NCBI GenBank assembly: GCA_022448315.1
Contig: JAKVCA010000021.1
Coordinates: forward strand, 62,001 to 126,000
Origin: Pirellulaceae bacterium
GTDB lineage: Bacteria > Planctomycetota > Planctomycetia > Pirellulales > Pirellulaceae
Length of the DNA stretch: 64,000 bases
Direction of reading: 5' to 3'
Shown in pieces: positions 16,973 to 25,954 of this stretch. Numbering within the stretch: the first letter of the stretch is position 1; every line of letters begins with the position of its first letter. A program made the position numbers and the translations under genes. The notes beneath the pieces were generated by a model. It ran no database searches. It was not told the DNA's origin and saw only the letters and a list, made by a program, of their open reading frames with translations.

Positions 16973-19420
16973 GTGATTGTGGATCGACGAAGCATCATTT
17001 TCGTGCTTTTATCAACGGTAATTCTGTTCACGTGGATGGCAATGTTCCCTCCAATCGACGAAGAGGATCTGCTTCAACCCAAGGACAACGACGCGGTTGA
17101 AACGGTCGACTCTGAGGACGAAGGCGGGCCTGCCGCAGCGGTTGAAGATCCTGCCAAAGCTGCCTCAGGCAAAAATGATGCGTCTGGGGACCCGTCAGAG
17201 CAGGATGAACCGGAGTTGCCCGTGGATGCGTTCTCCGCCCCGCACCAACTGGTTTCGATAGGTTCCCTTGCCGAGGACACTGAATATCGATTGCTGGTCA
17301 CCCTTAACAGTCGGGGCGGCGTCGTCGAACAAGCCGAATTGACCGATCGACTCCCAAGCGGAGAGTTTCGATTCAAGCAGGTGGACGATCGAGCCGGCTA
17401 TCTTGGCTACCTCGCCATCCAACCTTCGGTCAATCCAACCGGGGTTGCCGTGCAGGTGGTTGGCTCGGGAACTCCGGCGGCCCTAGCCACCGGAAACGAT
17501 GGAAAAGTTGGGCTTCAGCCGGGCGACGTCATCATCTCTTTCGGCAGCAAGACTGTCTTGACACCGACGGATTACTATCAGGCACTGAACAACACCACGC
17601 CGGGTCAGGAAGTGGAATTAGGGGTGATTCGCGATACCGCGTCCCTCAAGTTCACGGCCAAAACGCTGGCCCGTCCCATGAAGGTCATCCAGCCGCTTCC
17701 AAAACAAGAGACCGACATAACGCTCCGTGATCCGGAGAGTTTCCAACTGACACTCGGGACTTTGGAGAGGAATGTCTGGAGAGAGTTCAGTGCCCAGCTT
17801 CGTGAGGCGGATTGGGAAATCCTGCCCGGTAACTCCCCCTCTACCGTTTCCTTCCTCTATCGCCTGTCCGTGTCTGACCAGAAAGACTTGGGGCTTTCAG
17901 GGCCAGTAACCGTCGTCAAAACGTACCGCCTTGCAAAGCGAGAGAATGAGGATCCCATGAAGTTCGACAGGTCTTACCATCTCGAGATGGACGTCGAACT
18001 CAGGAATGAATCGAGTGAACCCCTCTCCGTCGCCGTAAGTATCGATGGGCCGACCGGTCTCCCGGACGAAGGCTGGTGGTACATCAATAAGATTCATGGT
18101 CGTTCGACCGCAATGTTCTATACGGCAGGTGCAAGGGACGTGATTGGTTCCTCTGCCGGAATGCCTTACGTCTTTTTGGGCGGCCCCGAGATTTACTCGA
18201 ACGCGAAGGAAACGAATGGCCCTCTACCGCTTTTTCCTCTAGACAGCAGTACGGAGGATCGCACACTGGATTTTGCGGGCGTCGACACCCAGTACTTCAA
18301 TGTCTCGTTGATCCCGAACAAGGACCCCGAAGATGGTCCCTTCATCGTCAGCAACGCCTATGCAAGACCGGTCGGCAATTTTGAAGATCTCGACAAGAGT
18401 TTTCGCAAGACTGTCGACATCTCTTATCGCCTGACAAGCCTGCCGTTGGTTCTGGAGCCCTACAAAGAAGACACCCCGTCGACGGCATACCAACAAACGT
18501 TCACCGTTTTCGCCGGCCCGAAAGAACCCGAACTTCTGGACCAGTATGGGCTGCAGTCCACCGTAAGTTACGGGTGGTTCGCGTGGTTTTCCAAACCGCT
18601 GGTCTGGATGCTCCATTTTTTCTACGCCGTTGTCGGCAACTATGGCATCGCCATCATCATGCTGACCATTTTGGTCCGTGCAGCGATGATTCCGATCAGT
18701 CGCAAGGCCGCGTTGAATGCTCAGATGATGCAGCACCTTCAGCCTGAGATGAAGCGACTCAATGAGCAGTACAAGAACGACATGGAGAAACGGGCGCAAG
18801 CGCAACGAGAGCTTTTCCGCAGGTACAACTACAACCCCGCTGGCGGATGCCTGCTGATGTTTGTCCAGCTACCCATCTTCCTCGGACTCTACCGGGGACT
18901 CAACGTCGATATCGCTTTGCGCGGACAACCTCTGATTCCCGGCATTCAGTGGTGCTCCAATCTTGCGGGTCCGGATCGACTGTTTGTTTGGGAATCCTGG
19001 CTCCCATTTTTGACGGCAAAAACAGGATTCCTCGGCCCCTATTTCAACATTTTGCCGATCATCACCGTCATCCTGTTCCTGATCCAACAAAAGCTCTTCA
19101 TGCCGCCCGCCGTCGATGAACAAACACGAATGACCCAAAAAATGATGACCTACATGATGGTTTTCATGGGCGTCATGTTTTTCCGCGTTCCGAGTGGCCT
19201 CTGCATTTACTTCATCACTTCCAGTACTTGGGGCATCATTGAACGAAAGTTGTTACCCAAACCGACGCTCGATGGGAAACTTGCCCGGGTGGAAGCCGCT
19301 TCGTCGGTCACGCTGGATGCAGGACCGAAGACCAAGAGTGCGGCTCAAAGCCGTATTGAGGAACAACGGCAACGGCAAAGGCAAAAGAATCGAAAAAAGG
19401 ACCGCAAAAACAAACGTTAA
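16973..19420 (+). CDS. yidC: Membrane protein insertase YidC with embedded PDZ-like domain and basic tail
   Basis: Inserts proteins into the inner membrane, alone or with SecYEG. The GTG start at 16973 gives 815 residues, far longer than E. coli YidC (548). Order: helix TM1 at 8-26, acidic linker to about 85, periplasmic beta domain, which is interrupted at about 145-235 by a PDZ-like segment (GYLGYLAIQPS, then KVGLQPGDVIISFGSKTV), then the insertase core from about 535 with the helix carrying the essential Arg in TILVRAAMIPISRKAA. The tail from about 780 is very basic (QRQRQKNRKKDRKNKR); a comparable tail of Rhodopirellula baltica YidC is known to bind ribosomes. It is followed by mnmE, a widespread gene order. 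Confidence 0.95.
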   Translation: MIVDRRSIIFVLLSTVILFTWMAMFPPIDEEDLLQPKDNDAVETVDSEDEGGPAAAVEDPAKAASGKNDASGDPSEQDEPELPVDAFSAPHQLVSIGSLAEDTEYRLLVTLNSRGGVVEQAELTDRLPSGEFRFKQVDDRAGYLGYLAIQPSVNPTGVAVQVVGSGTPAALATGNDGKVGLQPGDVIISFGSKTVLTPTDYYQALNNTTPGQEVELGVIRDTASLKFTAKTLARPMKVIQPLPKQETDITLRDPESFQLTLGTLERNVWREFSAQLREADWEILPGNSPSTVSFLYRLSVSDQKDLGLSGPVTVVKTYRLAKRENEDPMKFDRSYHLEMDVELRNESSEPLSVAVSIDGPTGLPDEGWWYINKIHGRSTAMFYTAGARDVIGSSAGMPYVFLGGPEIYSNAKETNGPLPLFPLDSSTEDRTLDFAGVDTQYFNVSLIPNKDPEDGPFIVSNAYARPVGNFEDLDKSFRKTVDISYRLTSLPLVLEPYKEDTPSTAYQQTFTVFAGPKEPELLDQYGLQSTVSYGWFAWFSKPLVWMLHFFYAVVGNYGIAIIMLTILVRAAMIPISRKAALNAQMMQHLQPEMKRLNEQYKNDMEKRAQAQRELFRRYNYNPAGGCLLMFVQLPIFLGLYRGLNVDIALRGQPLIPGIQWCSNLAGPDRLFVWESWLPFLTAKTGFLGPYFNILPIITVILFLIQQKLFMPPAVDEQTRMTQKMMTYMMVFMGVMFFRVPSGLCIYFITSSTWGIIERKLLPKPTLDGKLARVEAASSVTLDAGPKTKSAAQSRIEEQRQRQRQKNRKKDRKNKR

Positions 19421-19571
19421 GTCGAGTCCCTGTTCTGAAGCGTACCTGTTCTGAACCGGCACGGAACTCACCCCGCACTGGCGTCCGTCTGCTGCATGAC
19501 CATGAGATTTTGAAGTCCGCTCGTCGCCCACGCGGGTTTGACAAGTGTGCCAGCAGGTCAAGGTTTTGGTG

Positions 19572-20972
19572 ATGCTGAAATCCACCTACGAAACAGAAGA
19601 CACGATCGTGGCGATCGCCTCGGCGAGTGGCAATGGACTTCGGGGAACGGTCCGGCTCTCCGGCCCGGAAGCGCTGGCCGTCACGGATCAGGTTTTTCAT
19701 GCAACCGACGGCGAAATCGGTGGCGTGGTAGAATCGTCACATGCCAGGCGTCGCGAAGGCGAAGTCGTGGTGCCCCTCTGGTCAACTCGCCTGCCAGCCT
19801 CTTGCCTAATCTGGCCAGGTGTCCGTAGCTTCACTCGTCAACCTGCCACCGAAATTCACACATGGGCAAGCCCCGTCCTTCTTCATGAAATCGTGGGTCA
19901 ATGCCTCAAAGCCGGGGCACGATTGGCCGAACCGGGCGAGTTCACATTGCGAGCATTCCTCGCCGGACGAATCGACCTGTCGCAAGCTGAAGCCGTCCTG
20001 GGTGTGATCGATGCGGAAGGTGAACACCAGCTTAAACTTGGACTCGCTCAGCTCAGTGGAGGTGTCGCGGCGCCTTTGCAACAACTGAGAGATTCACTGA
20101 TCGATCTGCTCGCCCATCTGGAGGCGGGCCTTGATTTCGTCGAAGAAGACATCGAATTCATACCGCAGGAAGAATGCATCCGTCGACTTCGGGATGGACA
20201 GCAGATCGTCAAGGTACTGCTCAACCAAATCTCACAGAGAGGCGAGGCCGAGGGACTCGCCAAAGTTGTCCTCGCCGGGCCGCCGAACGCAGGAAAAAGC
20301 AGTCTATTCAACGCTATCAGTGAATCTGCACTGGCCCTTGTCTCTCCGATTGCCGGCACCACTCGAGACTACGTGAGTCATCGGTTGGAGATTGCCGGTT
20401 GCCGATTTGAGTGTATCGATACGGCGGGTCTGGACCCCACGATGGACCACAATGAAACCGATGAGAAAGCTCAGAATCAGGCGCGGGGCCAGATCCGATC
20501 CGCGGACGTCCTTCTCACCTGCGTCCCGCTCGGCGCAAGCTTCCGCTCACTCGCTTCTCACGCGCCCCAAGCGGAGGAATTTCGCGTCTTTACAAAAAGT
20601 GATTTGCAACCGGACGCAAAAACCGAGTTTTTGAAATTGGACGCTTCTGAGGACTCCAAAGCGTTCCTTGTGAGCAACGTCAACCGTGAGGGCCTCGGTC
20701 GGTTGCTCGAGGCGATCAAAACGGCCGTGACCGACCCACACCAAAAGCAGGAGACCATGCTGATTTCCACGGCACAACGGGCTGAGTCGAGCCTCTTGGA
20801 AACCGCCTCGGCCCTTGAGCAGGCCCTTTTGGCAACACGGGAAGGGTGGGGTGAAGAGCTAATCGCGGCAGAAACCCGAGGGGCACTGGACGGCTTGGGG
20901 CGGGTTACCGGGGCAATTTACACCGACGATGTCCTCGATCGCGTGTTTAGCCGCTTTTGTATTGGCAAATGA
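19572..20972 (+). CDS. mnmE: tRNA modification GTPase MnmE (divergent)
   Basis: With MnmG it makes 5-carboxymethylaminomethyl-uridine at tRNA wobble position 34. The ATG at 19572 is preferred to an upstream GTG-type start at 19545. The N-terminal formyl-folate domain begins TIVAIASASGNGLRGTVRLSG. The inserted G domain has G1 GPPNAGKSS, G2 TTRDY and G3 DTAG, and the G4 is TKSD rather than NKxD. The protein ends in the family-typical CIGK with the formyl-transfer Cys. The region between G3 and G4 and the segment around RSFTRQPATEIH differ from the usual form, which seems lineage drift. mnmG is not in the window. Confidence 0.93.
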   Translation: MLKSTYETEDTIVAIASASGNGLRGTVRLSGPEALAVTDQVFHATDGEIGGVVESSHARRREGEVVVPLWSTRLPASCLIWPGVRSFTRQPATEIHTWASPVLLHEIVGQCLKAGARLAEPGEFTLRAFLAGRIDLSQAEAVLGVIDAEGEHQLKLGLAQLSGGVAAPLQQLRDSLIDLLAHLEAGLDFVEEDIEFIPQEECIRRLRDGQQIVKVLLNQISQRGEAEGLAKVVLAGPPNAGKSSLFNAISESALALVSPIAGTTRDYVSHRLEIAGCRFECIDTAGLDPTMDHNETDEKAQNQARGQIRSADVLLTCVPLGASFRSLASHAPQAEEFRVFTKSDLQPDAKTEFLKLDASEDSKAFLVSNVNREGLGRLLEAIKTAVTDPHQKQETMLISTAQRAESSLLETASALEQALLATREGWGEELIAAETRGALDGLGRVTGAIYTDDVLDRVFSRFCIGK

Positions 20973-21151
20973 TTGAAACCCTCGTTTGAAAACGTTAAGT
21001 TATCAACCGGACGCTGTTGGCTATGAGCGTTTTGCTGGAGGAAAGCTTCAGCGCGACCTTTTGGCCCGTCAAAAACGTAGAGAGTTTAACCCCGTTCATT
21101 CCCAATGAACGTTCGTCCCCAAGCCTCAATCTTGCCGAAGGAGCTTTTTGT

Positions 21152-22540
21152 ATGGCAAACCGATCGAACCGACGTGATTTCATGAAGACGACGGCTGCCG
21201 CTGGCGCTGGCTTTTGGGCCGCCGGTGGAGTCTCTCCCAAACCCAGCCGAGCCGCGATCGACGAAATCAGCTTTGGCTGTATCGGTGTCGGTGGTAAAGG
21301 CTCCAGTGACTCCGGTGATGCAAAAGCGAATGGGAACGTCGTCGCGATCTGCGATATCGACGACAACACGCTCGGTGGTGCCAAGGACAAGTTCCCCGGT
21401 GCCAGGGCATACAATGATTTCCGCAAGATGCTCGATGAAATGGGCAAGAGCATCGATGCAGTGACGGTCAGCACGCCGGATCATACTCATGGTCCTGCGG
21501 CTTTGATGGCCATGCGGATGGGCAAGCATTGCTTCTGCCAAAAGCCAATGACTCACTCCATCTACGAAGCTCGCATGATGGGCAACATCGCCCGTGATAA
21601 CAACTTGGTCACCCAGATGGGCAACCAAGGTACCGCGACGAGCTCGCTCCGCCGAAGCGCGGCCATGATCAAGGCTGGCAAAATCGGTGCTGTCAAAGAG
21701 GTTCACGTCTGGACCAACCGTCCTGTCTGGCCTCAGGGTCTAGATCTTCCAGAGCCTCAGGAAGTTCCGGGACATGTCCAGTGGGATCTTTGGCTTGGCC
21801 CAGCAAAAGAACGTCCCTACAACGCGATTTATCATCCGTTCAAGTGGCGTGGATGGTGGGACTTCGGAACAGGTGCTTTAGGCGATATGGCATGTCACAC
21901 TTTAAACATGTCTTATATGGCTTTGGATCTTAAGGATCCAACCTCCGTCCAAGCGACCACGGATGGCCACAACAAGCAGACCTATCCGAAATGGTCGGTC
22001 ATCAAGTACGAATTCCCTGGCAACGATGAGCGTGGTCCCGTCACCATGTATTGGTACGATGGAGGAAAGCGTCCACCCGCGGAAGCCTTGAAGGGCTGCC
22101 CTGGAAACGATGGTCGCGACTACAGCAGCGGTGCCCTGATCATCGGTGAAGATGCCAATTTCATTTCACCGGGCGACTACGGTGGAGATGACTCGAAATC
22201 TGGTTTGGTGGTCAATGGCGAGTTCATCTCCCAGACGGACCGCCAGTTCCGCGATGTCAAATACACCCGTAGCCCAGGGCACTTCAAGGAATTCGCGAAC
22301 GGCATCAAGGGCGAAGGCACTCCAATGAGTAACTTCCCCGGCTATGCAACCGGCCTCAGCGAAGTGGTGCTCCTCGGTAACTTGTCAGTCTGGGAAGCCG
22401 CTGGCGATGGACCCGGCAACATGACCGAAGGTCCTACCGTGGAGTGGGATGCGAAAACGCTTAAGGCGAAGAACTCCACCAAGGAAATCGAACAGATTGT
22501 GAAGCCCATCTATCGTGACGGCTACACGCTGGAAGGTTAA
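21152..22540 (+). CDS. Gfo/Idh/MocA-family oxidoreductase, Tat-exported
   Basis: NAD(P)-dependent sugar or cyclitol oxidoreductase type, 462 residues. The ATG at 21152 has GAAGGAG 8 bases upstream and opens a Tat signal (NRSNRRDFMKTTAAAGAG), so the mature protein is probably periplasmic. The Rossmann motif is GCIGVGGKG near residue 52; the catalytic-lysine motif is CQKPMTHS near 130; the second domain holds GRDYSSGALIIGE-like segments and ends in VKPIYRDGYTLEG. Planctomycetes have many such Tat-exported members of unknown substrate. It is a single-gene unit ended by the terminator at 22578-22609. Confidence 0.92.
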   Translation: MANRSNRRDFMKTTAAAGAGFWAAGGVSPKPSRAAIDEISFGCIGVGGKGSSDSGDAKANGNVVAICDIDDNTLGGAKDKFPGARAYNDFRKMLDEMGKSIDAVTVSTPDHTHGPAALMAMRMGKHCFCQKPMTHSIYEARMMGNIARDNNLVTQMGNQGTATSSLRRSAAMIKAGKIGAVKEVHVWTNRPVWPQGLDLPEPQEVPGHVQWDLWLGPAKERPYNAIYHPFKWRGWWDFGTGALGDMACHTLNMSYMALDLKDPTSVQATTDGHNKQTYPKWSVIKYEFPGNDERGPVTMYWYDGGKRPPAEALKGCPGNDGRDYSSGALIIGEDANFISPGDYGGDDSKSGLVVNGEFISQTDRQFRDVKYTRSPGHFKEFANGIKGEGTPMSNFPGYATGLSEVVLLGNLSVWEAAGDGPGNMTEGPTVEWDAKTLKAKNSTKEIEQIVKPIYRDGYTLEG

Positions 22541-22577
22541 TTTCCCATTCCAGCTCTTTGGTTCTGATGAAAAGAGA

Positions 22578-22609
22578 GGGCTCTGGCGGCTTGCCAGAGC
22601 CCTTTTTTT
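22578..22609 (+). terminator. Intrinsic terminator after Gfo/Idh/MocA gene
   Basis: A perfect 10-bp stem GGGCTCTGGC (22578-22587) pairs with GCCAGAGCCC (22593-22602) over a 5-base loop, followed by seven T. It lies 38 bases after the stop codon. Confidence 0.95.
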
Positions 22610-22723
22610 ATGGAGGCTATAAACCTTCTCGCGATCGCTGGCAGCTTCACTCAAATGACCGAGCGCAACGTAGTCCTTTCCCGCCCTGCCTTTCCCCTTC
22701 TGTCTTGAGGTTCTTCTACTAAA

Positions 22724-23092
22724 ATGGACGAGACTCCGAGGCCCCAAGAGGTCCTGCAACGCTTGATGGAAGTGATCGAAGATCGACGCGATCATTCCCC
22801 GGAAAAGTCCTACACAACGCGGCTTTTTTCCGGAGGTGTCCCAGCCATCGCTCGGAAAATCACCGAGGAGGCTGCAGAAGTCATCGAGGCAGCTGAGGAG
22901 GAGGGTACCGAAGGCTGTGACCACCTCATTTATGAGGCGGCAGATCTTGTCTACCACTTGATGGTCATGCTCGGTTACAAGCGAATCCATTGGAACGAGG
23001 TGGAGTTGGAACTCGGTCGACGATTCGGCATTTCCGGCATCGACGAAAAGGCGTCAAGGCAAACAGATTCTCAGCCAGATCCCGAACACTAA
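22724..23092 (+). CDS. hisE: Phosphoribosyl-ATP pyrophosphatase HisE
   Basis: Second step of histidine synthesis, hydrolysis of PR-ATP to PR-AMP and pyrophosphate. 122 residues, normal for a free-standing HisE. The family core is clear: SYTTRLFSGG near residue 30, the metal-binding helix KITEEAAEVIEAA near 45-57 and YEAADLVYHLMVMLG near 70-85. The C-terminus has a short variable tail. hisG follows after 48 bases, so the two early histidine genes form one unit; HisI and the other his genes are elsewhere. Confidence 0.95.
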   Translation: MDETPRPQEVLQRLMEVIEDRRDHSPEKSYTTRLFSGGVPAIARKITEEAAEVIEAAEEEGTEGCDHLIYEAADLVYHLMVMLGYKRIHWNEVELELGRRFGISGIDEKASRQTDSQPDPEH

Positions 23093-23140
23093 AATCAAGT
23101 TCCACCTATTTATCTCGCTCCTGCAACCCCCGACCATCCC

Positions 23141-23992
23141 ATGAATCCACTTCGAATTGGCATCCCAAGCAAGGGACGACTTGCTGAAGTCGCTGAAAAG
23201 CTGTTATCGGATGCTGGCCTGAGTTTCCGTCGGCAAAATCGCAGCCTGTTTGCTCGTGTTCGCGAGTTACCGATCGACGTGACCTTTTTGCGTACGGACG
23301 ACATTCCGGTTCTGTGTGCCGAGGGTGCCATCGATATGGGGATCACGGGTAGCGATCTCGTCGAGGAAGCTCAAGTGGAGCTGACTCAGCGACTTTCTCT
23401 CGGTGCCGGCAAGTGTCGACTGAGCGTTTGCATCCCCGAAGATGCAGGATACGCATCAGCGGCAGATCTCGATGGCAAACGCATTGCGACCAGCTTCCCC
23501 GGAATCACTACAAATTATCTGCAGCGTCACGGTGCGAAGGCTCACATCGTCAACCTCTCGGGAAGCGTGGAGGTGATGATTGCGTTAGGAATCGCCGATG
23601 CGATCGTTGATCTCGTTGAAACGGGTAGCACTTTGGCGGCAAATCGCCTCCGAATTCTCGACGACATTGGACACTACGAAACAGTACTCGTTCAAAATAG
23701 ATCCGTCAGCGACCCCGCCTTGTGCGACCGGATCGTGCGCCGCATTGAGGGTGTCGTGATTGCGCGAGCCTATTCGTTGCTTGAATACAACATCCCCAGG
23801 GCACATCTTGCGGAAGCAGAATCCATCACCCCGGGATTCAACTCCCCAACCGTCAATCCCCTGGAAGACGAGTCCATGTGCGCCGTCAGGGCAATGGTCC
23901 GAAAAGGGACAGTGATCGAAGTGATGGAAAAACTTGAAAAGCTCGGGGCCTCGGCGATTCTCGAGACTGGGATCTCTAATTGCCGCCTGTAA
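23141..23992 (+). CDS. hisG: ATP phosphoribosyltransferase HisG, long form
   Basis: First committed step of histidine synthesis, joining ATP and PRPP. 283 residues correspond to the long form, which carries its own regulatory ACT-like domain (about 205-283) and needs no HisZ. Visible motifs are the start LRIGIPSKGRLAE, DDIPVLCAEGAIDMGITG, the PRPP loop segment VDLVETGSTLAANRL, and the regulatory-domain segment NSPTVNPLED. The histidine-binding C-terminal domain implies feedback inhibition, as known for this form. The 3' end overlaps the convergent gene at 23976 by 17 bases. Confidence 0.96.
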   Translation: MNPLRIGIPSKGRLAEVAEKLLSDAGLSFRRQNRSLFARVRELPIDVTFLRTDDIPVLCAEGAIDMGITGSDLVEEAQVELTQRLSLGAGKCRLSVCIPEDAGYASAADLDGKRIATSFPGITTNYLQRHGAKAHIVNLSGSVEVMIALGIADAIVDLVETGSTLAANRLRILDDIGHYETVLVQNRSVSDPALCDRIVRRIEGVVIARAYSLLEYNIPRAHLAEAESITPGFNSPTVNPLEDESMCAVRAMVRKGTVIEVMEKLEKLGASAILETGISNCRL

Positions 23993-24791
23993 TGGATTGC
24001 GGCTGAATCGCGTCCAGCAGGTTTTCAAGGCGCAGGGGTTTGAAGAGGGCATCGTCGTAACCCCATTCTTTCAATTGACGAATGTCTTGAGGTCTGGAAA
24101 ATCCAAGAATCGCAAGCCGACGTTGAATGGTTTTCGGCGCCTGATTAATGAAATCTGCCTCCGCGTCGGAAACTCCGCGACTCAAATCGACAAGCAGACA
24201 GCGATACTCCGCCCCGCCCCGGGGAAGCTCTGGCAACTCTTTCCCCGGCTGCCACCAGCTCACCTCGTGATCCATGAGTTTCAAACCATCTCGAATCGCT
24301 TCCCAGGTTTCCCGCCATTCAGTAACCACGAGCACGTGCTCACGACTCGCTGGCACCGGCAAGCTCCTTGATTGCATCCATTGCTCGAACGCCTGCGAAG
24401 TTCGCGATTCAGCGAGCCTCATCGTCTTGGCTCCCTCACGTAGATTGCCGTCCATCTCTTTCAATAAATCTGGAAGCAATCTTCGCGGCACTCCCTGCAC
24501 GGGCCAACCGGAACGGAGCTCACCTTCACACCAATCCCCTGCGACATAGATCAACAATACGAGGGGCCAGCGTTGCATAAGAAAATCGACATCCGCCTGT
24601 GTGAATTGGCCCGGAGTCGCTGCATGGAGCCAAACCTGCTCGACCTTGGCGTCTTCGTCCGCCAACCATCTGTCTGCTGCCTCTACCGTCGGTACGAAAT
24701 GCCAGCTCACAGCGGCTTCGCTGTAAGCAAAGCGTTCATTCGGGGAACTCCCGATCACCAGAATACGGTTGCTGCTCACCTCTTGCTCCAA
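23976..24791 (-). CDS. Receiver-like hypothetical protein
   Basis: 271 residues, not assigned to a named family. Both halves look like CheY-type folds. Residues 8-110 start with RILVIGSSPNE and contain QVWLHAATPG and LVLLIYVAGD strands. Residues 146-265 start HVLVVTEWRETWEAI, contain CLLVDLSRG where a receiver has its phospho-Asp strand, and end with the receiver-like DDALFKPLRLENLLDAI, where FKPL matches the conserved KP. The acidic pocket at the N-terminus of a true receiver is not kept, so phosphorylation is doubtful. It sits downstream of the HTH-EIIA gene on the same strand and could belong to the same signalling unit (inference). Confidence 0.6.
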   Translation of the reverse strand: MEQEVSSNRILVIGSSPNERFAYSEAAVSWHFVPTVEAADRWLADEDAKVEQVWLHAATPGQFTQADVDFLMQRWPLVLLIYVAGDWCEGELRSGWPVQGVPRRLLPDLLKEMDGNLREGAKTMRLAESRTSQAFEQWMQSRSLPVPASREHVLVVTEWRETWEAIRDGLKLMDHEVSWWQPGKELPELPRGGAEYRCLLVDLSRGVSDAEADFINQAPKTIQRRLAILGFSRPQDIRQLKEWGYDDALFKPLRLENLLDAIQPQSITGGN

Positions 24792-24852
24792 CGTTCTATC
24801 TCCATCAATGTTTTGGGAAGCGCTTTCGATCTTTCAGAGTTCAGCCTTCGGC

Positions 24853-24907
24853 ACACCGAACGCCTCCACACCGAACACCTCCACAACAAACGCCTCCACA
24901 CCGGACG
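24853..24907. repeat. 15-bp tandem repeat, about 3.7 copies
   Basis: Units begin at 24853, 24868, 24883 and 24898; the first is ACACCGAACGCCTCC and the others differ by one to three bases. The array fills most of the 117-base gap between the two minus-strand genes 23976-24791 and 24909-25625 and ends two bases before the stop codon of the latter. Confidence 0.85.
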
Positions 24908-24908
24908 T

Positions 24909-25625
24909 TCATTCAGAAATGACGGCATCCATCTTTTGGATGAGATCCACCGCCTTACCCGGGGATTCCACCCTTCGCAACTCCGTCAGAAACCCGGGAA
25001 TCGCAAAAAGACGACTCAAACGCGCCAAAACCCTCAAGTGAATCCCGTCGTCGGTAGAGCCCAGTAAAAAGAAGATGTCGGTCAAAGCGCCTCGAGGCCC
25101 GCCAAAGGGGATTCCGGCGGTGGACACCGCAAGTGTGACAAATCTGTCGGCCAGAATCGAGGGTAGTGGGCGCCTCGGGTGCAACAATGCGACACCATTC
25201 TCCAGAGCCGTTGTGTGCATCGCTTCCCGATCCAGAACCGCTTCCGTCATTTGCTCAGGGTCCCATATCCAACCGGCATCTGCACAGTGATCGCAAATTT
25301 CTCGAACCACGCCGCGTTTCGATCTCGACCGGGTTCCAATAAGAACGCACTCTACCGGAATCAGCTTTTCAAGGTGGATCATTTCAGCTCGCCCGGTTTC
25401 TCGGGTTTCAGCTCGCTCGAGGATCGCCTCAACTCGCCCCAATGCCTCGTCATCCGCCCGTCCAATTTCGTCTTCAATCCAGTGATGGATTTCGACTTCA
25501 TTGAATCGCCATTGCCCAGCCACTTTACGACCCGGCAATTTTTCACGACTGGCAAGCTTGATGACCTGCATCGGAGTCCAGTGCAGGTAGCTCGCGAGTT
25601 CTTCTACGGTAAATTCTTCCTTCAC
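24909..25625 (-). CDS. Helix-turn-helix protein fused to PTS EIIA (nitrogen/fructose type) domain
   Basis: 238 residues with two domains. Residues 1-52 are an excisionase/MerR-like winged HTH (FTVEELASYLHWTPMQVIKLAS, then QWRFNEVEIHHWI). Residues 80-235 are an EIIA-Ntr/EIIA-Fru type domain; the segment TTALENGVALLHPRRPLP matches the EIIA signature and puts the phospho-accepting His at 149. No other PTS genes are in the window, so the phosphate donor is unknown. The architecture suggests a DNA-binding regulator whose activity responds to PTS phosphorylation (inference). It is expressed from the region 25626-25954, divergent from the amidohydrolase. Confidence 0.8.
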   Translation of the reverse strand: MKEEFTVEELASYLHWTPMQVIKLASREKLPGRKVAGQWRFNEVEIHHWIEDEIGRADDEALGRVEAILERAETRETGRAEMIHLEKLIPVECVLIGTRSRSKRGVVREICDHCADAGWIWDPEQMTEAVLDREAMHTTALENGVALLHPRRPLPSILADRFVTLAVSTAGIPFGGPRGALTDIFFLLGSTDDGIHLRVLARLSRLFAIPGFLTELRRVESPGKAVDLIQKMDAVISE

Positions 25626-25954
25626 AGTTCACTCATGCCTTTGACCCCGGGTGGGGTATTTTACGTTATCAGGATCTAGGACCGCCGCTCACCTTACGCC
25701 AGCCATTTTCGAAAACCGGGATCAGGCATGACTGTCGCTTGCAAGACGCATGGACTGACGGGAACGATCGATCATCGCCGCCTGCATGTCGGAAACAGTC
25801 GTCCGCAACCTCGCACCCAACCAGGATTTGCGGAGATGAGTTGAATCCGCGTACCGCGTGGAGCTATCATCTTATACCCGCATGGTAATTGAAGCCAATG
25901 TCGAGACGATCCGACGGGATACACAACCCTCATTGAAAATCCGGGAGCGCACGC
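25626..25954. other. Divergent promoter region of HTH-EIIA and amidohydrolase genes
   Basis: 329 bases. A possible -10 (TATCAT at 25864-25869) and CTTATA lie about 85 bases before the amidohydrolase start. A 26-codon open frame from 25882 overlaps that start; it has no family resemblance. No RNA gene was seen. Confidence 0.45.

Noticed and set aside
24573-25067. Plus-strand frame with repeated five-residue units (LHTE/LHNK type)
   Set aside because: The repeat comes from the 15-bp tandem DNA repeat and the frame is antisense to two well-supported genes.
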